Shown in pieces: positions 39,823 to 53,500 of a stretch of DNA of 64,000 bases. Under the pieces are notes generated by a model. That model searched no databases and was not told the DNA's origin. It saw nothing but the letters and a program-made list of their open reading frames with translations. Source of the DNA: Paracentrotus lividus. Its lineage: Eukaryota > Echinodermata > Echinoidea > Camarodonta > Echinidae. A program made the position numbers and the translations under genes. How positions within the stretch are numbered: position 1 is the stretch's first letter; every line of letters starts with the position of its first letter. Location: NCBI GenBank assembly GCA_940671915.1, contig CALNVZ010003435.1:4415744-4479743 (forward strand), in the 5' to 3' direction.

Positions 39823-40259
39823 TGGGCCAGCAATCGATAGGCATATCGAGAGATTAAGGGGCTCAAACTATCAGCGAATGAGCGAGTGAGACGGCTAAAT
39901 TCAAAATAACTCAAAACTCGATTTGGAGTGTTCTAAAAGTTCTATCACTCTTGATGTTAAGTGGAAAATTCACTCCATCAAGAGAGTACTGTGTTGTTCC
40001 GCCTGGTGTCCGTCGCGTTGGTCATGTTGGTGTGACCAAGGTATTTCCCTATAGCTGCAACTCTGGTCACAACCATCCTCGGGGTTTATCAATCCTTTGG
40101 GGGTTTGTGAAATTAGAAAAGGAAGTTGGAAGGCACCAGGGGAACGGAGGGGGAACTTGAAAGGCGTGAAGTGGATATACGGGCAGGTAACAACAATTGG
40201 AAGCAGAGTGCATGCATGGTGTTATGATGGAGGTAATGGAGAAATGATTGGAAAGATGC

Positions 40260-40269
40260 GAAAGAGAGA

Positions 40270-40307
<38 letters not shown>

Positions 40308-40311
40308 GGGA
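40260..40311. repeat. (GA)n microsatellite
   Basis: GA run within a purine-rich stretch that continues imperfectly to about 40420. Confidence 0.95.
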
Positions 40312-41099
40312 TGAAAATAGAAGAGAGAAGGGGTGTGAATGAAGAACAAAATTATAAAGACAGATAAATGGAGTTGGAGAAAGAGAGAGGGAGAGGGAGA
40401 GAAGGGGAAAAAAGGGGGAAAGCAAATGTGTGAAATTTTGATTTCTGTAATGAAATAAATAAATTTCTTAATTTTTAAAGCATGCTAAGGACGTAGCCCA
40501 GAATTAGGGTAGACATTAAACAATATATGCAAATAAAAATGAAAATGGAACGTTTGGTCTGTTTTAACGTCACGAATCCTTTTTCGACAACATAAGTTCG
40601 TTATTAGAATAAAGTCATAAAAATTGATTTATACTCTTATTCTATCAATTATTGATACAGAATTCAGGCGTTAATTTAGATATATGGGAGAAACCTAATC
40701 CACGTTCGCATGATTCACACGAAAAGACGTTCACAATTTAACACAAATTTTGCCCCATAGACATATCGCTACAAAACTCGGCTCAATATGAGACATTAAA
40801 CACAAGTAGGGGATCAATTTCCAATTATTTCCATAATCAGCACAATTCCACTCGTAATAGCTCCGGAGAGACTGGTCCCGGGGTTTGGGTCTCGGGAGAT
40901 GAGGTATCGTCATCACCGCCCTCTTCAAAAATAGCCCCCATAGACCCCCTCCCTTTGGTGAGGGGTTCATAGGACACTCGTACGTTTACGGGACCTTGCA
41001 ATCGGCACCGAGTTCCAACAAGGTTTCATGAAGACGATCGACTTCATTTCACGGGACAGCGCGTTCAAGTATTGGAGGAGTACAATTATTGTATAATTA

Positions 41100-41520
41100 T
41101 AATCTGCAGTGGTATTAATTGAAAGGTATATCGTATTACGTCACGTCGGTGCAGAGCGGTGCGGAGCTCAGACGCGAGAAATTGCTCGCGGCTTTCACCC
41201 GGAGTCTTCTCCCAGTTTTAGGGGTGATAAAAATCACCTCTTTTCATGAATTTTTAGCTCTGGCCTCTCTTGCATCGATATGAAAATTTGACAGTTTCGC
41301 GTAACATAGAATAAATCATGATGTTCAGTTCCTCGGAGAGGGATCGGTAACGAAAAGTGACTGGATCCTTTTCGCCGCGATTAATTTGAATTTTAGTTGC
41401 ACATTATGAAAACAGCTCTGGAACATCGAGCAGGGACATTAAATCAAGCATTATTATGACGTGAATTATAGTCATGCCAAAGTGGGAAAGGGCAATTATG
41501 ACAATGGGATGGACTTATCC
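41100..41520. promoter_or_regulatory. Candidate cis-regulatory block upstream of Irx
   Basis: Unique, relatively GC-rich sequence in AT-rich DNA with ATTACGTCACGTC, CGCGATTAATTTGAATTTTAG (a homeodomain-type TTAATT core) and TTATGACGTGAATT. No frame is sustained. Regulatory status is inferred from composition only. Confidence 0.25.
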
Positions 41521-42356
41521 AGGATATCTAGTTTGAGGTTCATTTATGGGAAGAAACTGATATAATGTAAATGATAATCAGTCAGGTGATAAAACAAAAG
41601 AGGAACAGAATGGGAATAGGTCCAGGATTTACAGTATTTCAACTACTTTAGAATATTAGTCATTCATGCATGAAGTGGGTATGATATTAATATTTAAACA
41701 ACTTTTAAAACACTTATAAATCAAAACTTAAATTATAGTTTTAAAAATTGGTTTCCGTTTGTATTTGTGTAATTATCACCTCTGTATTGTATGTATCTGA
41801 ATGTTTTCTATGACATGCCGACAAACTGAATTTTGTGAAAGGACAAAATAAAATGAATCTGAATGAATGAATATTTCATATCAAAGTCAAAATTATGTTG
41901 TTGTTTTCGTTGTTTACTTTATTGTATTCTGAGGTTTAGTTACAAAATGAACGATATCAAATTTATAACATAATAAAGTTTATATTGTCATCTGACTTCC
42001 ATGATTTTTATTTTCAATAATATCATTGTTGAGTCATGTAATCAAGAACGAATAAATCAATTATTTTTTCTCCCTGAAGGAGTTGAGGATGGTGCAGAGC
42101 CAGACAAAAAGTAAAGGCTACTGATTTTTAGGGACGATTGTTAGAAAGCTGTGTAATGTTTGGAGGAGTATCTTGAAGAAAAGACTGTGAATGTGCATAC
42201 ATGTGTCAGGATCAGGTCAATAACTTCATGATTAATGATAAAAAATACTACCCCCTAAAATGATAATAACAGATAAAAAATCGATAACATCGACAATATA
42301 TGAAATCCATGTTCATTAGATTTTTTTTATTATTATTATTATTTTTTTTTTACCCT

Positions 42357-42661
42357 CACTGTAAAAAATATTTGTATTTTTACAGCAATTCTGTTGTCAG
42401 CAGAGTCGCCATAAAAAATGTAATTTAAAAAAACAGTTTTGTTGTAAATTTCTCCTGCTAATAATTACGTGAGAAATACAAAATATACATCAGGAGTAAC
42501 ACATTTTTTCCGTTTTAACCAAATATGTAAGATATAGAACTCTAATGATTTTTTATCCTTCTCTTTCATTAATTATTAGAGGAGAAATTTACAACAAAAC
42601 TGTTATTTTAAATTACATTTTTGTATGGCGACTCTGCTGACATCACTTTTTTTTTACAGTG
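42357..42661. mobile_element. MITE-like foldback, family A copy 2
   Basis: Tips CACTGTAAAAAATA and TTTTTTTTTACAGTG. The body is closely similar to 22843-23160, including AAATACAAAATATACATCAG and GTATGGCGACTCTGCTGAC. Flanking bases are CT on each side rather than TA. Confidence 0.85.
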
Positions 42662-45436
42662 CTTAAAAAGATTTATTTTAATTTGTTTAAATAAAAATTC
42701 CTATTAAAAAATACCTATGTCAATAAATGCATGAATATATCTAGCGAAGCATTATGGGATGTCTCTTTATAGTGACGTAGAATGTTTTGCTTATGAACTC
42801 CCAAAAGAGATTCGACACTTGGCCCTTCCTATTTATCATTCAACATGTTGACTTCCGCTGACAAGCCACATGAGACTTCTTAAGAAGATCTGTTCCAAAA
42901 GATGATGCATTTTCCATCTGTCTTTGAAGGGGAGTAAAGGGGTTGATAAGAACACATATGGAAATAAATATATACATGTGTAAGGAATTAATCTCAAGCA
43001 GGATGAACATACAAGGTAGTTATTAATTTGGATCAGCATTGTTATGTTGTAACTTTGAGGAAACAGATAATCAGACATTACGAGCCGGAAAAACCCCTCC
43101 CCCAATAAAAAACAAAAAAACAAAACAAAGAAATAAACGAACAAACAAACAAACAAAAAATACCAAAAAATCAATGCTATTTTATAAATAGTTTTCTTGA
43201 AATGAGGAGGGGATGGGCATAACATAATTTTGAAGAGCAAAAAAATGATACAACGGGAAATTAAGAACTCTCAAGACATGAAGAATGAGGGGGAACTATA
43301 ACAATCTTTCTCCTCAGCACTGTCTCGTTCTCATAACTAGAAAAGCAGGTTGCTAAGTTTGCTTGATATCAATATCATTTCACCTTGTGATAATCGAATA
43401 TTTTCTTGCAGGAAACACAAGTGTTGAGTGAGATTATAGTGTGAATATGCTCGTGTTTCTGGTATATAGGACTCATGATACCCGTGTTGTTATCCTCGAT
43501 ATACGAGATGACGAGGCCATGAGGCCTGCGGGGAAGGAATAGACACGGCAATCCACAGGCGCCAAAAACTTGCTAGAAAGCCTCGGGGGTGATTCGTCGC
43601 ATCGCTCCACTCGACGATCAAAATGCAGAATAGTTCCCGATTTTGCAGTTTTCTTCCGTATCTTCTTCTTCCTTTTTTAAAAATCTATCATTTCTTTGTC
43701 TTTAATTTTGTTAAGTAGCTTTTCATAGACTATAAAGTTTTGACAAAAGAGCTACAATGAATTTCTCTCTTTTCTCCAAGGCTTATGAAAGCATTTCACC
43801 AAAAGTAAAATCAAAACAAAAGGAAACCATTACATAACGGGCCTATTTAAAAAAAATATTCTATAAAGATTCAAATAATAACCATACAGTATTTTAATTT
43901 GTATATTTCATATGAAAGAAAAAATCATTGAAAAGTCGCTTGTCTGTAGTGACAGAAATTTAAAGACTCGGGACACACACACAAAAAGAAAGATACAGCA
44001 TTATACACTGGAGTGATGGTGATGACGGGGGGAGGTGCAGCACCTCAAAATTTCAAGTAAAAAATTAATGCTCCGTTTTCCCAAGTTTAAAAGTATAAAT
44101 ATTTCTACCTGGGTCAATAACCAAATTAGTATTTACGTACATCATATTTGCACGATTTGCTTCATGTTGGATTTCAAAAATTGCCCGCTCGTGTTTCGAG
44201 CACAGTTTATCATTTATTTCTTATATATCAGGAGTTGCAAGAAGTGGTATGAAATTCTTTGATTTTAGGATACTACTAAAAACAAAAAAATCTCCCTTAA
44301 AATTTAATTTCCCATTATTGGCCACTACAAATAATAATAACCATTACGATTATAAAATATAACTATATATAATATCAATTTCAAGATAAGGAACGCGTCC
44401 GTTGACGAAAAGAAACGTACTTAACTTTTGATTAGATGATAATTCGTCTTTCATCGTATGACAAGCATGTAAACAGCAAAACTTATTAGTAGGGTGTCGC
44501 TCCCTCTATAATACAAAGAAGAAAAAATATCAAATTCAGAAAGTTACTTATTAAACAATATGATAACGAATAAATTGATAAAATGACAGCAATAACTATG
44601 GGGTAAGATTGGCACATTATACATTCTTTTTGTATCACCATGCATGATTTGCAGGCTTATAAGAAATTCAAGATGACCTCCCAGTTTAGTTCACGGGGAT
44701 GCTGAGATGGGTAATAGGAAAGAGACAATTCATTCCCTAGACGTTCAACATCCGCCACAAGCCCGGGGCTGAGAAGCGACTCTTTCCATAGTACTACCTG
44801 TCTTACGGACCAATTCACACGTCTTTCCTCACTCTACCCTTAATGAAATGATATATAGAACATGAGCAACAAGAAATGCCTACAGGTTGAGGAATCGCAA
44901 TGACTTCCCTGAGAGATAACATGAGGGTGAAAGGACCATCTTTAGTCCTATTTTAGTCTCAAAGAACTCATCTTTATTTGAGTTGAAGGGATCGTCATTA
45001 TGCAATGCCTACCTGAGTAACAGATTTTGTGAATCGGTGCTAAAGATAATTATTAGGCTGGCCTGTTCTTTTAGGTTTTGGAGAATGGGTCCACTTAGTC
45101 CCGTACTTAGAAAAAAGGAAATTACAAAAACATAAATAATATTGACATCTAAATTATTATTGCAAAAAAAAAAAAAACAAACAAACAAACAAAACAAAAC
45201 AAAACAAAAAACGAATAAACACACAAACAAACAAAAAGCAACAGAATAAAAGAAAAATAATAATCATGAAATACTGGTCTAAATCTACATTTAAACAATA
45301 TATTATTTGATAAATATACCCGACCAAATGGCATAAACAGGGCCCAATGAAAGACTTGAGTTATAAAATAACGGAATTTTCAATGAAAATAGTTATATGA
45401 AAATGGACATTATGTAAAAAAAAAAAAAAATAATAA
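42662..45436. other. Intergenic, nothing coding recognised
   Basis: AT-rich with (AAAC)n-like stretches at 43105-43160 and 45165-45235. A GC-richer unique block at about 43450-43640 might be regulatory. Confidence 0.5.
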
Positions 45437-45440
45437 TATA

Positions 45441-45893
45441 GATTTTCCCGGCCAATTTCATACATTTATCATTCATTTTCATTTAATGTGTATTCAAATT
45501 CTTGTGTTTGATGCGACGGACCGACTTTAGTCAATTAATTTCGTGTTCATGCTCTGAAATGCGTTTTTAGGCGAACAAAGTAATGGTTAAAAAGTTCAAA
45601 TTCGGATGTAGGCATTTAATTTTAGTATTTGTGCATTCAAAGTAATGAGAATTTAAGTATACGTAATGAAATGTCGACAGGATGAAGACGAATTTGAATA
45701 GTTATTGCCGAATGTGTATGCTTATTATGTGAAGTAGAATGGGCAAATACGAAATCGATCACAGCACTCGTTAATTTTGATGATTGAATACGATTTTGAC
45801 TGGCAACATTTCGATGCATCAGCGTTTTTTCCGAAAATGAATGCCTCTAATATGCAATTGATTGACAAAACAATGAAATTGGCCGGGAAAACC
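45441..45893. mobile_element. TIR element with TATA flanks, family D
   Basis: The left end GATTTTCCCGGCCAATTTCA and right end TGAAATTGGCCGGGAAAACC are inverted repeats with one mismatch. TATA lies directly outside each end (45437-45440 and 45894-45897), as expected for a target-site duplication. Length 453 bp. The short minus-strand frame inside is not recognisable as a transposase. Confidence 0.75.
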
Positions 45894-46379
45894 TATAGTA
45901 AAAACATTAAAAAATAATATTAAAAAAAAAAAAAAATAGATAAAATACATATATAAATAATGAATTTCAAATATAATATTTTAACAAAATGAAATAAATG
46001 AGTAGGGTGAGAGACAGTAATAATAGAGGGTAATAAGACATAGGATGAGAAGAAAAGTTCGTAGGATAGAAAGTTAATGTTTAACATTTGAATAATGATT
46101 CGTGAAAATTACAAATAACAAAAATCTTCAAACCCACATTGCCATACCTATGTTTGATAAAAAAAAAACATTTTATTCAAACTTTATCAATGAAACAAAA
46201 GTAAAATTACGAGTTTATACGATGTTACATGCAGGCATTATGGTGTAATATTCTTCAGGAACTTTGTAACATGGTGAATTGAAATAAAACCAAGCGTTAG
46301 TATGGGAAAAACACAATTTTATCTTATAACTATATGCGATATATTTCATGCAAAGTAGATCGATAGTCATGATAGGGGA

Positions 46380-46399
46380 GAAAGAAAGAGAGAGAGAGG

Positions 46400-46477
<78 letters not shown>
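46380..46477. repeat. (GA)n microsatellite
   Basis: About 90 bases of near-perfect GA. Confidence 0.97.
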
Positions 46478-46480
<3 letters not shown>

Positions 46481-48360
46481 AGAATGAGAACAATAATTAA
46501 TTTTGTTGGAACCTGTTGTGTGATCAGATCATGACCCTGATGACTGTTATCTCATGCTCATATTAGTCCTACAACAACAATTCTTATCCGTGATAAAATT
46601 TCCTTTTTCTTCCAATTTAGACACGAAAAGGGTAATTAAATCACATTCAGGTAATTATTGTTGATAGATCTCTTATTTTGTAATAAACAGGTAGTGAGAC
46701 ATGTTGTATATGCTGACAGGTGACTTTATTTTCATGATTAAAATGGAAGGAATTAATGACTGAAGAACTGGAAATTACAAGTGTTTAGGGATGCATTGAC
46801 CCAACTCTTTTTAATTTGGGGATATATGTCCTTGTTAATCTATCAGCATTATCTTTACTTTTTGTCGTAGGTCTTTAAATGAATATCATCATGATTAAAT
46901 TAATTCAAATCATGATTTGTCGATTGAATTAAATAAGCAATAGAACTCCGCTTGTTAGTAATATTAGTTTACTTATACGGGAATATAATTGCAGATGGGG
47001 GGGGGGGGTGCCGAATAAAAAATTACCAATGTGTATTTGTTGGTGAGCTAAACAAAAACATTATCATATTAAAATCAAATATTAGTATATTTTGTATTCA
47101 TTGATAGGATGCAAATGAATTTCATATTATCCTAAATATAATGTAAAATATACAAAGAGATAATGAAGATGCATGTCTATGAATGGCTGATCAAATATCG
47201 GTACTACATTTCTCTTAAATCATCCTGATAGGCCTAGAAGAATTATGAAAACAAATTAGAGTTATTACAAAATCAGAAAATATCTTTAATAAATATAAGT
47301 ATAAAATATATATATCTTAACGTCTTGGAACCTCACAAACGCTTTCCACAGAATGGAATTACTAAATTTTGAGCTTACTGTAAGTTATGATAGTTTAACG
47401 ACAAAATATTAAAAACAAAAACAAAAAACAAAAACATACAAGTAAAATACAGGATTATTTTAACCTTTTTAAATATATTATACTGGTGGACAGTATTAAA
47501 AGATTAAAGGATGAGTGATCTAATTAATACATTAATGTCAGATTTTATGGGGTTTAATATCCTGCAGAAAACATAAAACAGTCATTTAAAAATAATTTTG
47601 CAATCGTAAAACAACTTCTTTTAAATGAATATGCCGTGATCAATTATAGACTGACAAAAAATGAAAATGTTTAACCTTGCATCTCTTGCAAACGGAATGA
47701 TACACTCTTAACTATTAGTTAGTGAGTAGGGGTAGTGATTGCGTAATAGGTAATGGGTGCCAATTTCTGGCTGCTAAATTCGTCTAATTAGCTACGGAAG
47801 TAAGGCCTTGTTAATAGTGACTTAATTGTTTTATAGTCCAGTTAGTCAACCCCTAACGGAATTCCCATTATAGAATTCAGACACCTGATCAAAAAAAAAA
47901 AAAAAATTTTTTTTGGTTAAATCTTTGATATGAAAATAATTAACAGGTGCATTGAAGTCCCATTATTGCGATCTTGAAATGACGCTTTCAATAACTGCAT
48001 GTGATAATACATTTTGAGAAATATACTTAATAACCTTCCTTTTCCAAAACATCGACACTTAAACGCATGTATGTATAGTGCTTATGTATAACGTAGAATT
48101 ATTAGAATTAATGAATGTGTAGTATTATTCTTTAGACTCAATCCACTTGATGTTCAGTGTCATTCCTTCTCTTTTAATGAAAATCTAACTCAAAACAAAT
48201 ATAGGTCTATAATATATGCCAGTAAAAAGAGAAAAATAAGTTGAGTGTACAACTGGCTCTCAATGAAACAAATGTTAAAAAGGGTGAATAAATAACAATA
48301 GAAGTAAGAAAAAATATATGAATAATAAAATAAAAAATTAATGAGTAAGAAAGAATTTTT
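46478..48360. other. Intergenic, AT-rich
   Basis: No gene. The stretch at about 47710-47890 is unique with several TAATTA/CTAATTAG-type cores and could be an Irx-proximal regulatory element; otherwise featureless. Confidence 0.45.
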
Positions 48361-48562
48361 GAAAAACATGCACTTATACTCTGACTCACAGAAAGACATA
48401 GGGTTAGGGTAGATCAGTCCTGGGGTAGATAAATATATAAAAGAGAGCGTTATATAAAATTTGAAAATCATGCACTTATACTCAGACTCACAGAAAGACA
48501 TAGGGTTAGGGTAGATCAGTCCTGGGGTTGATAAATATATAAAAGAGAGCGTTATATAAAAT
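48361..48562 (+). repeat. Two-copy tandem duplication, 102-bp unit
   Basis: 48361-48462 is repeated at 48463-48562 with few changes (for example AAACATGC/AAATCATGC and GGGGTAGAT/GGGGTTGAT). Each copy contains ATAGGGTTAGGGTAG, a short telomere-like motif. The repeated peptide on the minus strand is a by-product. Confidence 0.95.
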
Positions 48563-48591
48563 AGAGACCGAGAAAGTCGTTAATATAATAG

Positions 48592-48618
48592 ACAGAGAGA
48601 GAGAGAGAGAGAGAGAGA
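48592..48618. repeat. Short (GA)n tract
   Basis: About 13 GA units. Confidence 0.9.
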
Positions 48619-49479
48619 AGAAAAAATTGCTTCATTTCAATATTTTGTTCTCCATTTCATTCCGAACATAGATGGCGTTATCACACCCCTTTTTGTGGAC
48701 GGACGATAATACTGAGAGTTTCCCCTGAAATACAATTCTATTATCAATGGGTCTCGCATGCCTGCTTCCGTGTATCCATGTATCGACTGCGGCACAGATA
48801 GTTATGTATTTACACAAAATAATAAGTGTGAAAAACATTTAAGATGTGTAGATACCTAAAGCTTGAATTTAATGTTTTATCAAATAAAAGCTTTACCTCC
48901 TTTATCTTACTGAAATTTTAATAATGTTGATGGATTATGAATCTATTCTCCTCTGAAAGAAGAAATGAAAAGGCCTTCTCTCAAAATTATTCATTTATTT
49001 TGAATTAAAGGAAATTAGATAAAAATGATTTAAAATCTGAGTATAAAATATGAGTTAATTTAATGATAATAATAATATACATGATCAATATGATTTTCAT
49101 AATTCAACGATTATTACAATACAATGTCAGCGATCAAGACATCGAGAAATCACTGCACAATAATAGAATTGATCATTTGACAGTGGTTTTGATTTACAAA
49201 GTTATCATCTTTTATAATGAAATAATGATAATGAAGAGAGAAAAAAACACAACAAATTTCATATAGACTAAGATAAATTTCTACAAGAGCATTACAATAC
49301 TATGCGATATGAACTTGGCAGATGTACGTGGCGTTGCGATTGCCATGTCGCATAGTTAGGCAAATACATGCACCTACCGCTGTCCACGGTTGCCATAAAA
49401 CGGCCATTTCCAACAATCTAATAATTCTGTCCGTCTCGCATTGAGCAATGGTAAAATAATTTCATGAAGAAGGGGAAAA

Positions 49480-49650
49480 AAGCCTCATTCACCGAGATTT
49501 GCAGCTGAGTGCCTGCCAATCAATATGACGTAGCACGATAAGTGTCTGCTTAATGGCTAAGGTCAGTTATGATTGGCTGCTCAAAGTGATTGAGCGGAAC
49601 ACGTCACAGTAGCCTGGGCGGGGCTTGGGTAGGGTGAGTGAGTGCCCCTG
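49480..49650 (+). promoter_or_regulatory. Likely Irx core promoter region
   Basis: A CCAAT box at 49516-49520, an inverted CCAAT (ATTGG) at 49572-49576, a CACGTCAC motif near 49600 and a GC box GGGCGGGGC at 49616-49624 cluster 0.75-0.9 kb upstream of the Irx start codon. No convincing TATA box is seen, so a TATA-less promoter is likely. The exact transcription start cannot be read from sequence alone. Confidence 0.5.
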
Positions 49651-50381
49651 TGTATGGGTGATAGCTTGGTCGGTGCTACTGGTGTATACCATGGTATGTG
49701 TGTTGGTTTGGGGTAGCTAGACAGGGGGAAACGACCCATGGGTTTTGACTTAGAGACGCGCGTAGCTGACATAAACTCGTGAAAGACGAGCAAACGGGTA
49801 GCGCACGGGCCTCTAACCATTTCAGATGTTATACACTTGCCAAGTCGTAGCAAACAGTGTTTTACATGTGAACGCGTGGTACAGTGTACAGGGAATATGA
49901 TGTATAGGCCCAGTGCCACTGAAAAGTAGTACACAGAACTTGGACTTTATATTCTACGGACACACATTGAATGTTATCATTAGTAGTAGCATCTTCAGTG
50001 AAAGTCGCATCCTCTTTTTGAACCCAGTGGTCACTTTCACCGCTCTGGGACTCCACTTGCTACACCCATCTCGTCTCTCGTGCACCCCCTCCGAACCGCC
50101 CTACTGGGATATTTTTCACTCTCTTTAACGTCTTTACTTGGACTTTAATCAAGACTGGAGGTTTACTCTTCTCCCATACCCATTGGGTGAACATCTTCAA
50201 TTGGTTGCTGGAGACTCAGGAACCCCCTAAGTTGGAATCATAATATATTTTCTTCTGCAAGATACCAGTCTGGTGTGGCAACCACAAACTGTTGTTGCTG
50301 CTGACGACTATTTTGTGGCAGCAACGACGACGTTGTATCGTCTCAAAGTTGATTTCAACAAACTAATTATCTGATTGGAAA
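49650..50381 (+). other. Irx: Probable Irx 5' untranslated leader
   Basis: Non-repetitive sequence, richer in GC than its surroundings, between the GC box and the Irx start codon. It has several upstream ATGs, for example near 49899, and out-of-frame stops, so it is not coding in the Irx frame. It contains CT-rich and GTTGTTGCTGCTGACG stretches common in leaders of developmental genes. Whether all of it is transcribed is unknown. Confidence 0.45.
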
Positions 50382-50435
50382 ATGACGACGAGCAGTTATC
50401 CACAATTTGGATTCCCATACCCTGCATCATCTCAA
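50382..50435 (+). CDS. Irx: Irx coding exon 1 (start codon, residues 1-18)
   Basis: Encodes [18 protein letters not shown] and ends at a consensus donor, CAA|GTAAGT, in phase 0. The start is chosen because the context GGAAAATGA has A at -3 and because the peptide is of the Irx N-terminal form (a Tyr-Pro-Gln-Phe-Gly-like start). It also joins in frame to LLMSAAAP in exon 2, giving the SSQLLM motif recalled from other invertebrate Irx proteins. A later ATG in exon 2 (52268) could serve as an alternative start but would drop this conserved peptide. A very long A tract begins about 20 bases inside the following intron. Confidence 0.9.
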
Positions 50436-50455
50436 GTAAGTTTAGAAGGAAAAAG

Positions 50456-50525
<70 letters not shown>

Positions 50526-53500
50526 AAGACAAGAAACACAATTGGTTGATTTTCTTTAAAAAATTATTATATCTAAGAGTAAATTTCATTATTTTGTAGT
50601 AAAATTTTAACTATGAATGACTTTGTTTGTATTTTGTAATATATGACAAATTTAGATATTGAATGTTAATGCAGATAAAACAAAATGTTGTTTTCTTATT
50701 CGTGAAGAGGATAATTGAATCAAATAATTCACTTGTAATGTTTACAATGCATTATGGTATACTTTGTCAACTTTTGGTCAATGTGCTCTTGTTATAGTGT
50801 GAAGAAAGAGTTTACTGAAGTGTTAAAAAACTTCGATTTAGGATATAAAAATTCGTTCATATAACTTAAAAATAACTTGATAAGTGGAAATATATTGGAT
50901 CTGTGTTCAGCGCATACGTCTTTAGGCCCATCGGATAAGACTTTACAGAGCGGAGCGGTAATAATTATCTACCGCTTACCGGGCGGCGTGCAGGGCCCTA
51001 ATATACACCCATGCCCTCATTATACTTTACGTGGTTTCGTTAATACGACGCATATATTTTTTTTCCAGTCAAATATGAACTGGTATAACAATGTACCATT
51101 ATTTGAAGTTTAGGGAGTGGAAGGATAGTATTGTAATTGTGATTTTGCTAGATGAAAATAATTGTCATTTTTAAAATATTTACCAGACGATGTTTATCAA
51201 CATTGTAAGCTATAAGATATCCCAAGGCAATTGTTAAGTAACGACAGTGTTGACTAAGTAAAGTGAACTTATCAACCATTTTTTTTGTATAGTATACTCC
51301 AGATAATTCAAAATAATGCTTTTATTTTATGTCATATACATGAATGTAGCTCTAAATATCATTTCACCATCTCTATCGAGTCGTAATGATTAGGTCAGAG
51401 TTATACTTAACGCAAACGGTGTTATGATTAACGCCGAATCATGTTAACTGTTATTAATCCCATTATGGGCTGATGAATAAAGTTTGCTACCAATTAATAC
51501 GATTATCATCCTCGTCATCACCGCCCCTTTCAAATGCTTCAAATTATTTCCACATGAGGCACGTGTATAGAAGGCTTTACTCCCACTTCTCTTCAACTTG
51601 GCCTAATTAATAGTTAGCATGGTTAGAGGCAACTTGAATCATTTATGATTTTTCTATGAGAAAAGATCACAACAATGTCAGTTTGTCATTCATTTTGTTA
51701 GGATGTAATAATTTCGTGGTTGCTTCGTTGCTTTATGAGCCGTTATATCAGCATTTGATCCACCTGCCGTTATAGTGCTAGGTCTACCACCCTTAACGAG
51801 AGAAAGACAATGGTGTAATGTTGCAGGGTTGTGGATAGGATTGAGTCAAATAGAGGCAACACGCGGCGATTGTAATTAAAAGTAAATTGAACATGAGGAT
51901 GCACAAAAGGCTAGTTAATTCGACCAAATTGTAATTTATCTATGTAATACACATGTCAATTATTCATACATATTGCTTCAGAAGAGAATAGATAGATATA
52001 ATAGGCACGGTTAAGAGTATACTCAATTTTGTAAACAAAATAATATAAAGTGAAAAATAAGGAGTTGCGCTTCAATAGATAGTATAATTATAATCTTATC
52101 TGATTTTTATGGAGTATTTGTCATCTTTAAATAAAAATAACATCTCTAAATGACTGAACGGGCTGGTTTGTTACCTTTTGATACATAGAACATAATAAGG
52201 AGGACTGCAAAAGTAGAAATTTGTTGTAAAATACGTTTCGCTATTTCTCTCTTTATTCTAGTTACTCATGTCTGCCGCGGCCCCCGCTACGACATGCTGC
52301 GAGTCTGGTCGGCCGGTGGCCAGCGATCCTCATCCAGGGCAGGCCGTATGCTGTCCGCCGCTCGACAGCCGAGCTGCACTGCTCCACTCAGCCCGTGTCT
52401 CGGGACTACCCACTGCACTCTACTCATCGCCCTACGCCGCGGCGGCGGCAGAGCAGGGCTACGTACACTTCGCTGCGGACCCGTCGGCTTTCTACTCCCC
52501 ATTGGTAAGTCAATGCAGTCATGTGTATTTAATTCTTGTGGTTTGTGAAAGAGTTTCGCAATTGAGTTTAGGATTCACTTTTCTTGAAGTATAACATGAA
52601 AGTGAATTAAGATGATCTGTTATATATTTAAACCGATTTATCCAATAGATAGAAATCTGTATAAAGAATTTTAATTTCTTTTTGTTTCACTATATTGCAT
52701 TTAGATTTAACGATCATTATAAACTTGAGGCGATCTGTACGAGGTATAAAAGAGCAAGTTTTGCAAAAGTTATAATGGTTAGATGACAAAGCTAAATAGA
52801 CAATTGTGGAGCATCATGTTTCATCTCGTTATAGTCCTTTATGATAACATGATTAAGTGTTAAATATAATCTTCCCCAAACTAAGAAATCGTTGGTTCAA
52901 CGACTTTGCGGTAGGATTATCATGATTATGATTTTCATAGCTCAGCAATCTTCGCCTAAGGGGGGATTTAAGAGAGAAGAAAGATTCCCGTTCTACCTCA
53001 CGACTAAACTAATCAATTATCTCATATTCAATGGACAAAAAAATGATCCAAATTTGGCACGGAGAAAAGAGAGAGAAATAAATCATACCGCATTATCATC
53101 TCACACACAAGAAAGGGAGAGGATGATACGCACAGACAGATTTTAACAAAAAGAATCTCAAATATCATTTTTCTTCCTTTCTATCTCCTTTCTTTCAAGT
53201 TCTCTCCCATTATGTTTGTATATTTGCGACATCGTTTAACAAGTACTATAGCTGAGAGTTGTAAAGTAATTCCTACTTTTAGAGTTTTGTAAATATTGAG
53301 TAAAAATACGAAATAATAAGAAAATAATTATTATAGATGTGCGGTTTGCTAATAATATGGGTGGTTGGAATATAAAGAAAATAGTCGTAAAGTATATTTG
53401 GTATAGGGAGAGGAAGGCCAACGTTTGATAAAACGAAGACGATCGCAATGGTAATTATTTGTAAATTATTATTTTTTAAGAGGAATAAAAACACTGCGTT

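Noticed and set aside
42836..43240. 134-codon minus-strand frame rich in Phe/Leu/Val
   Set aside because: The central part is translation of an (AAAC)n-like low-complexity run; no recognised domain.
48380..48520. Telomeric repeat or chromosome-end remnant
   Set aside because: Only about one and a half GGGTTA units per 102-bp repeat, not a telomere array.
49581..49934. 117-codon open frame on the minus strand in the Irx promoter/leader
   Set aside because: No recognisable domain; it lies opposite GC-richer promoter and leader sequence, where chance frames are longer.
52287..52548. Alternative frames over Irx exon 2 on both strands
   Set aside because: Shadows of the GC-rich exon; only the frame beginning TTACTCATG joins to exons 1 and 3.
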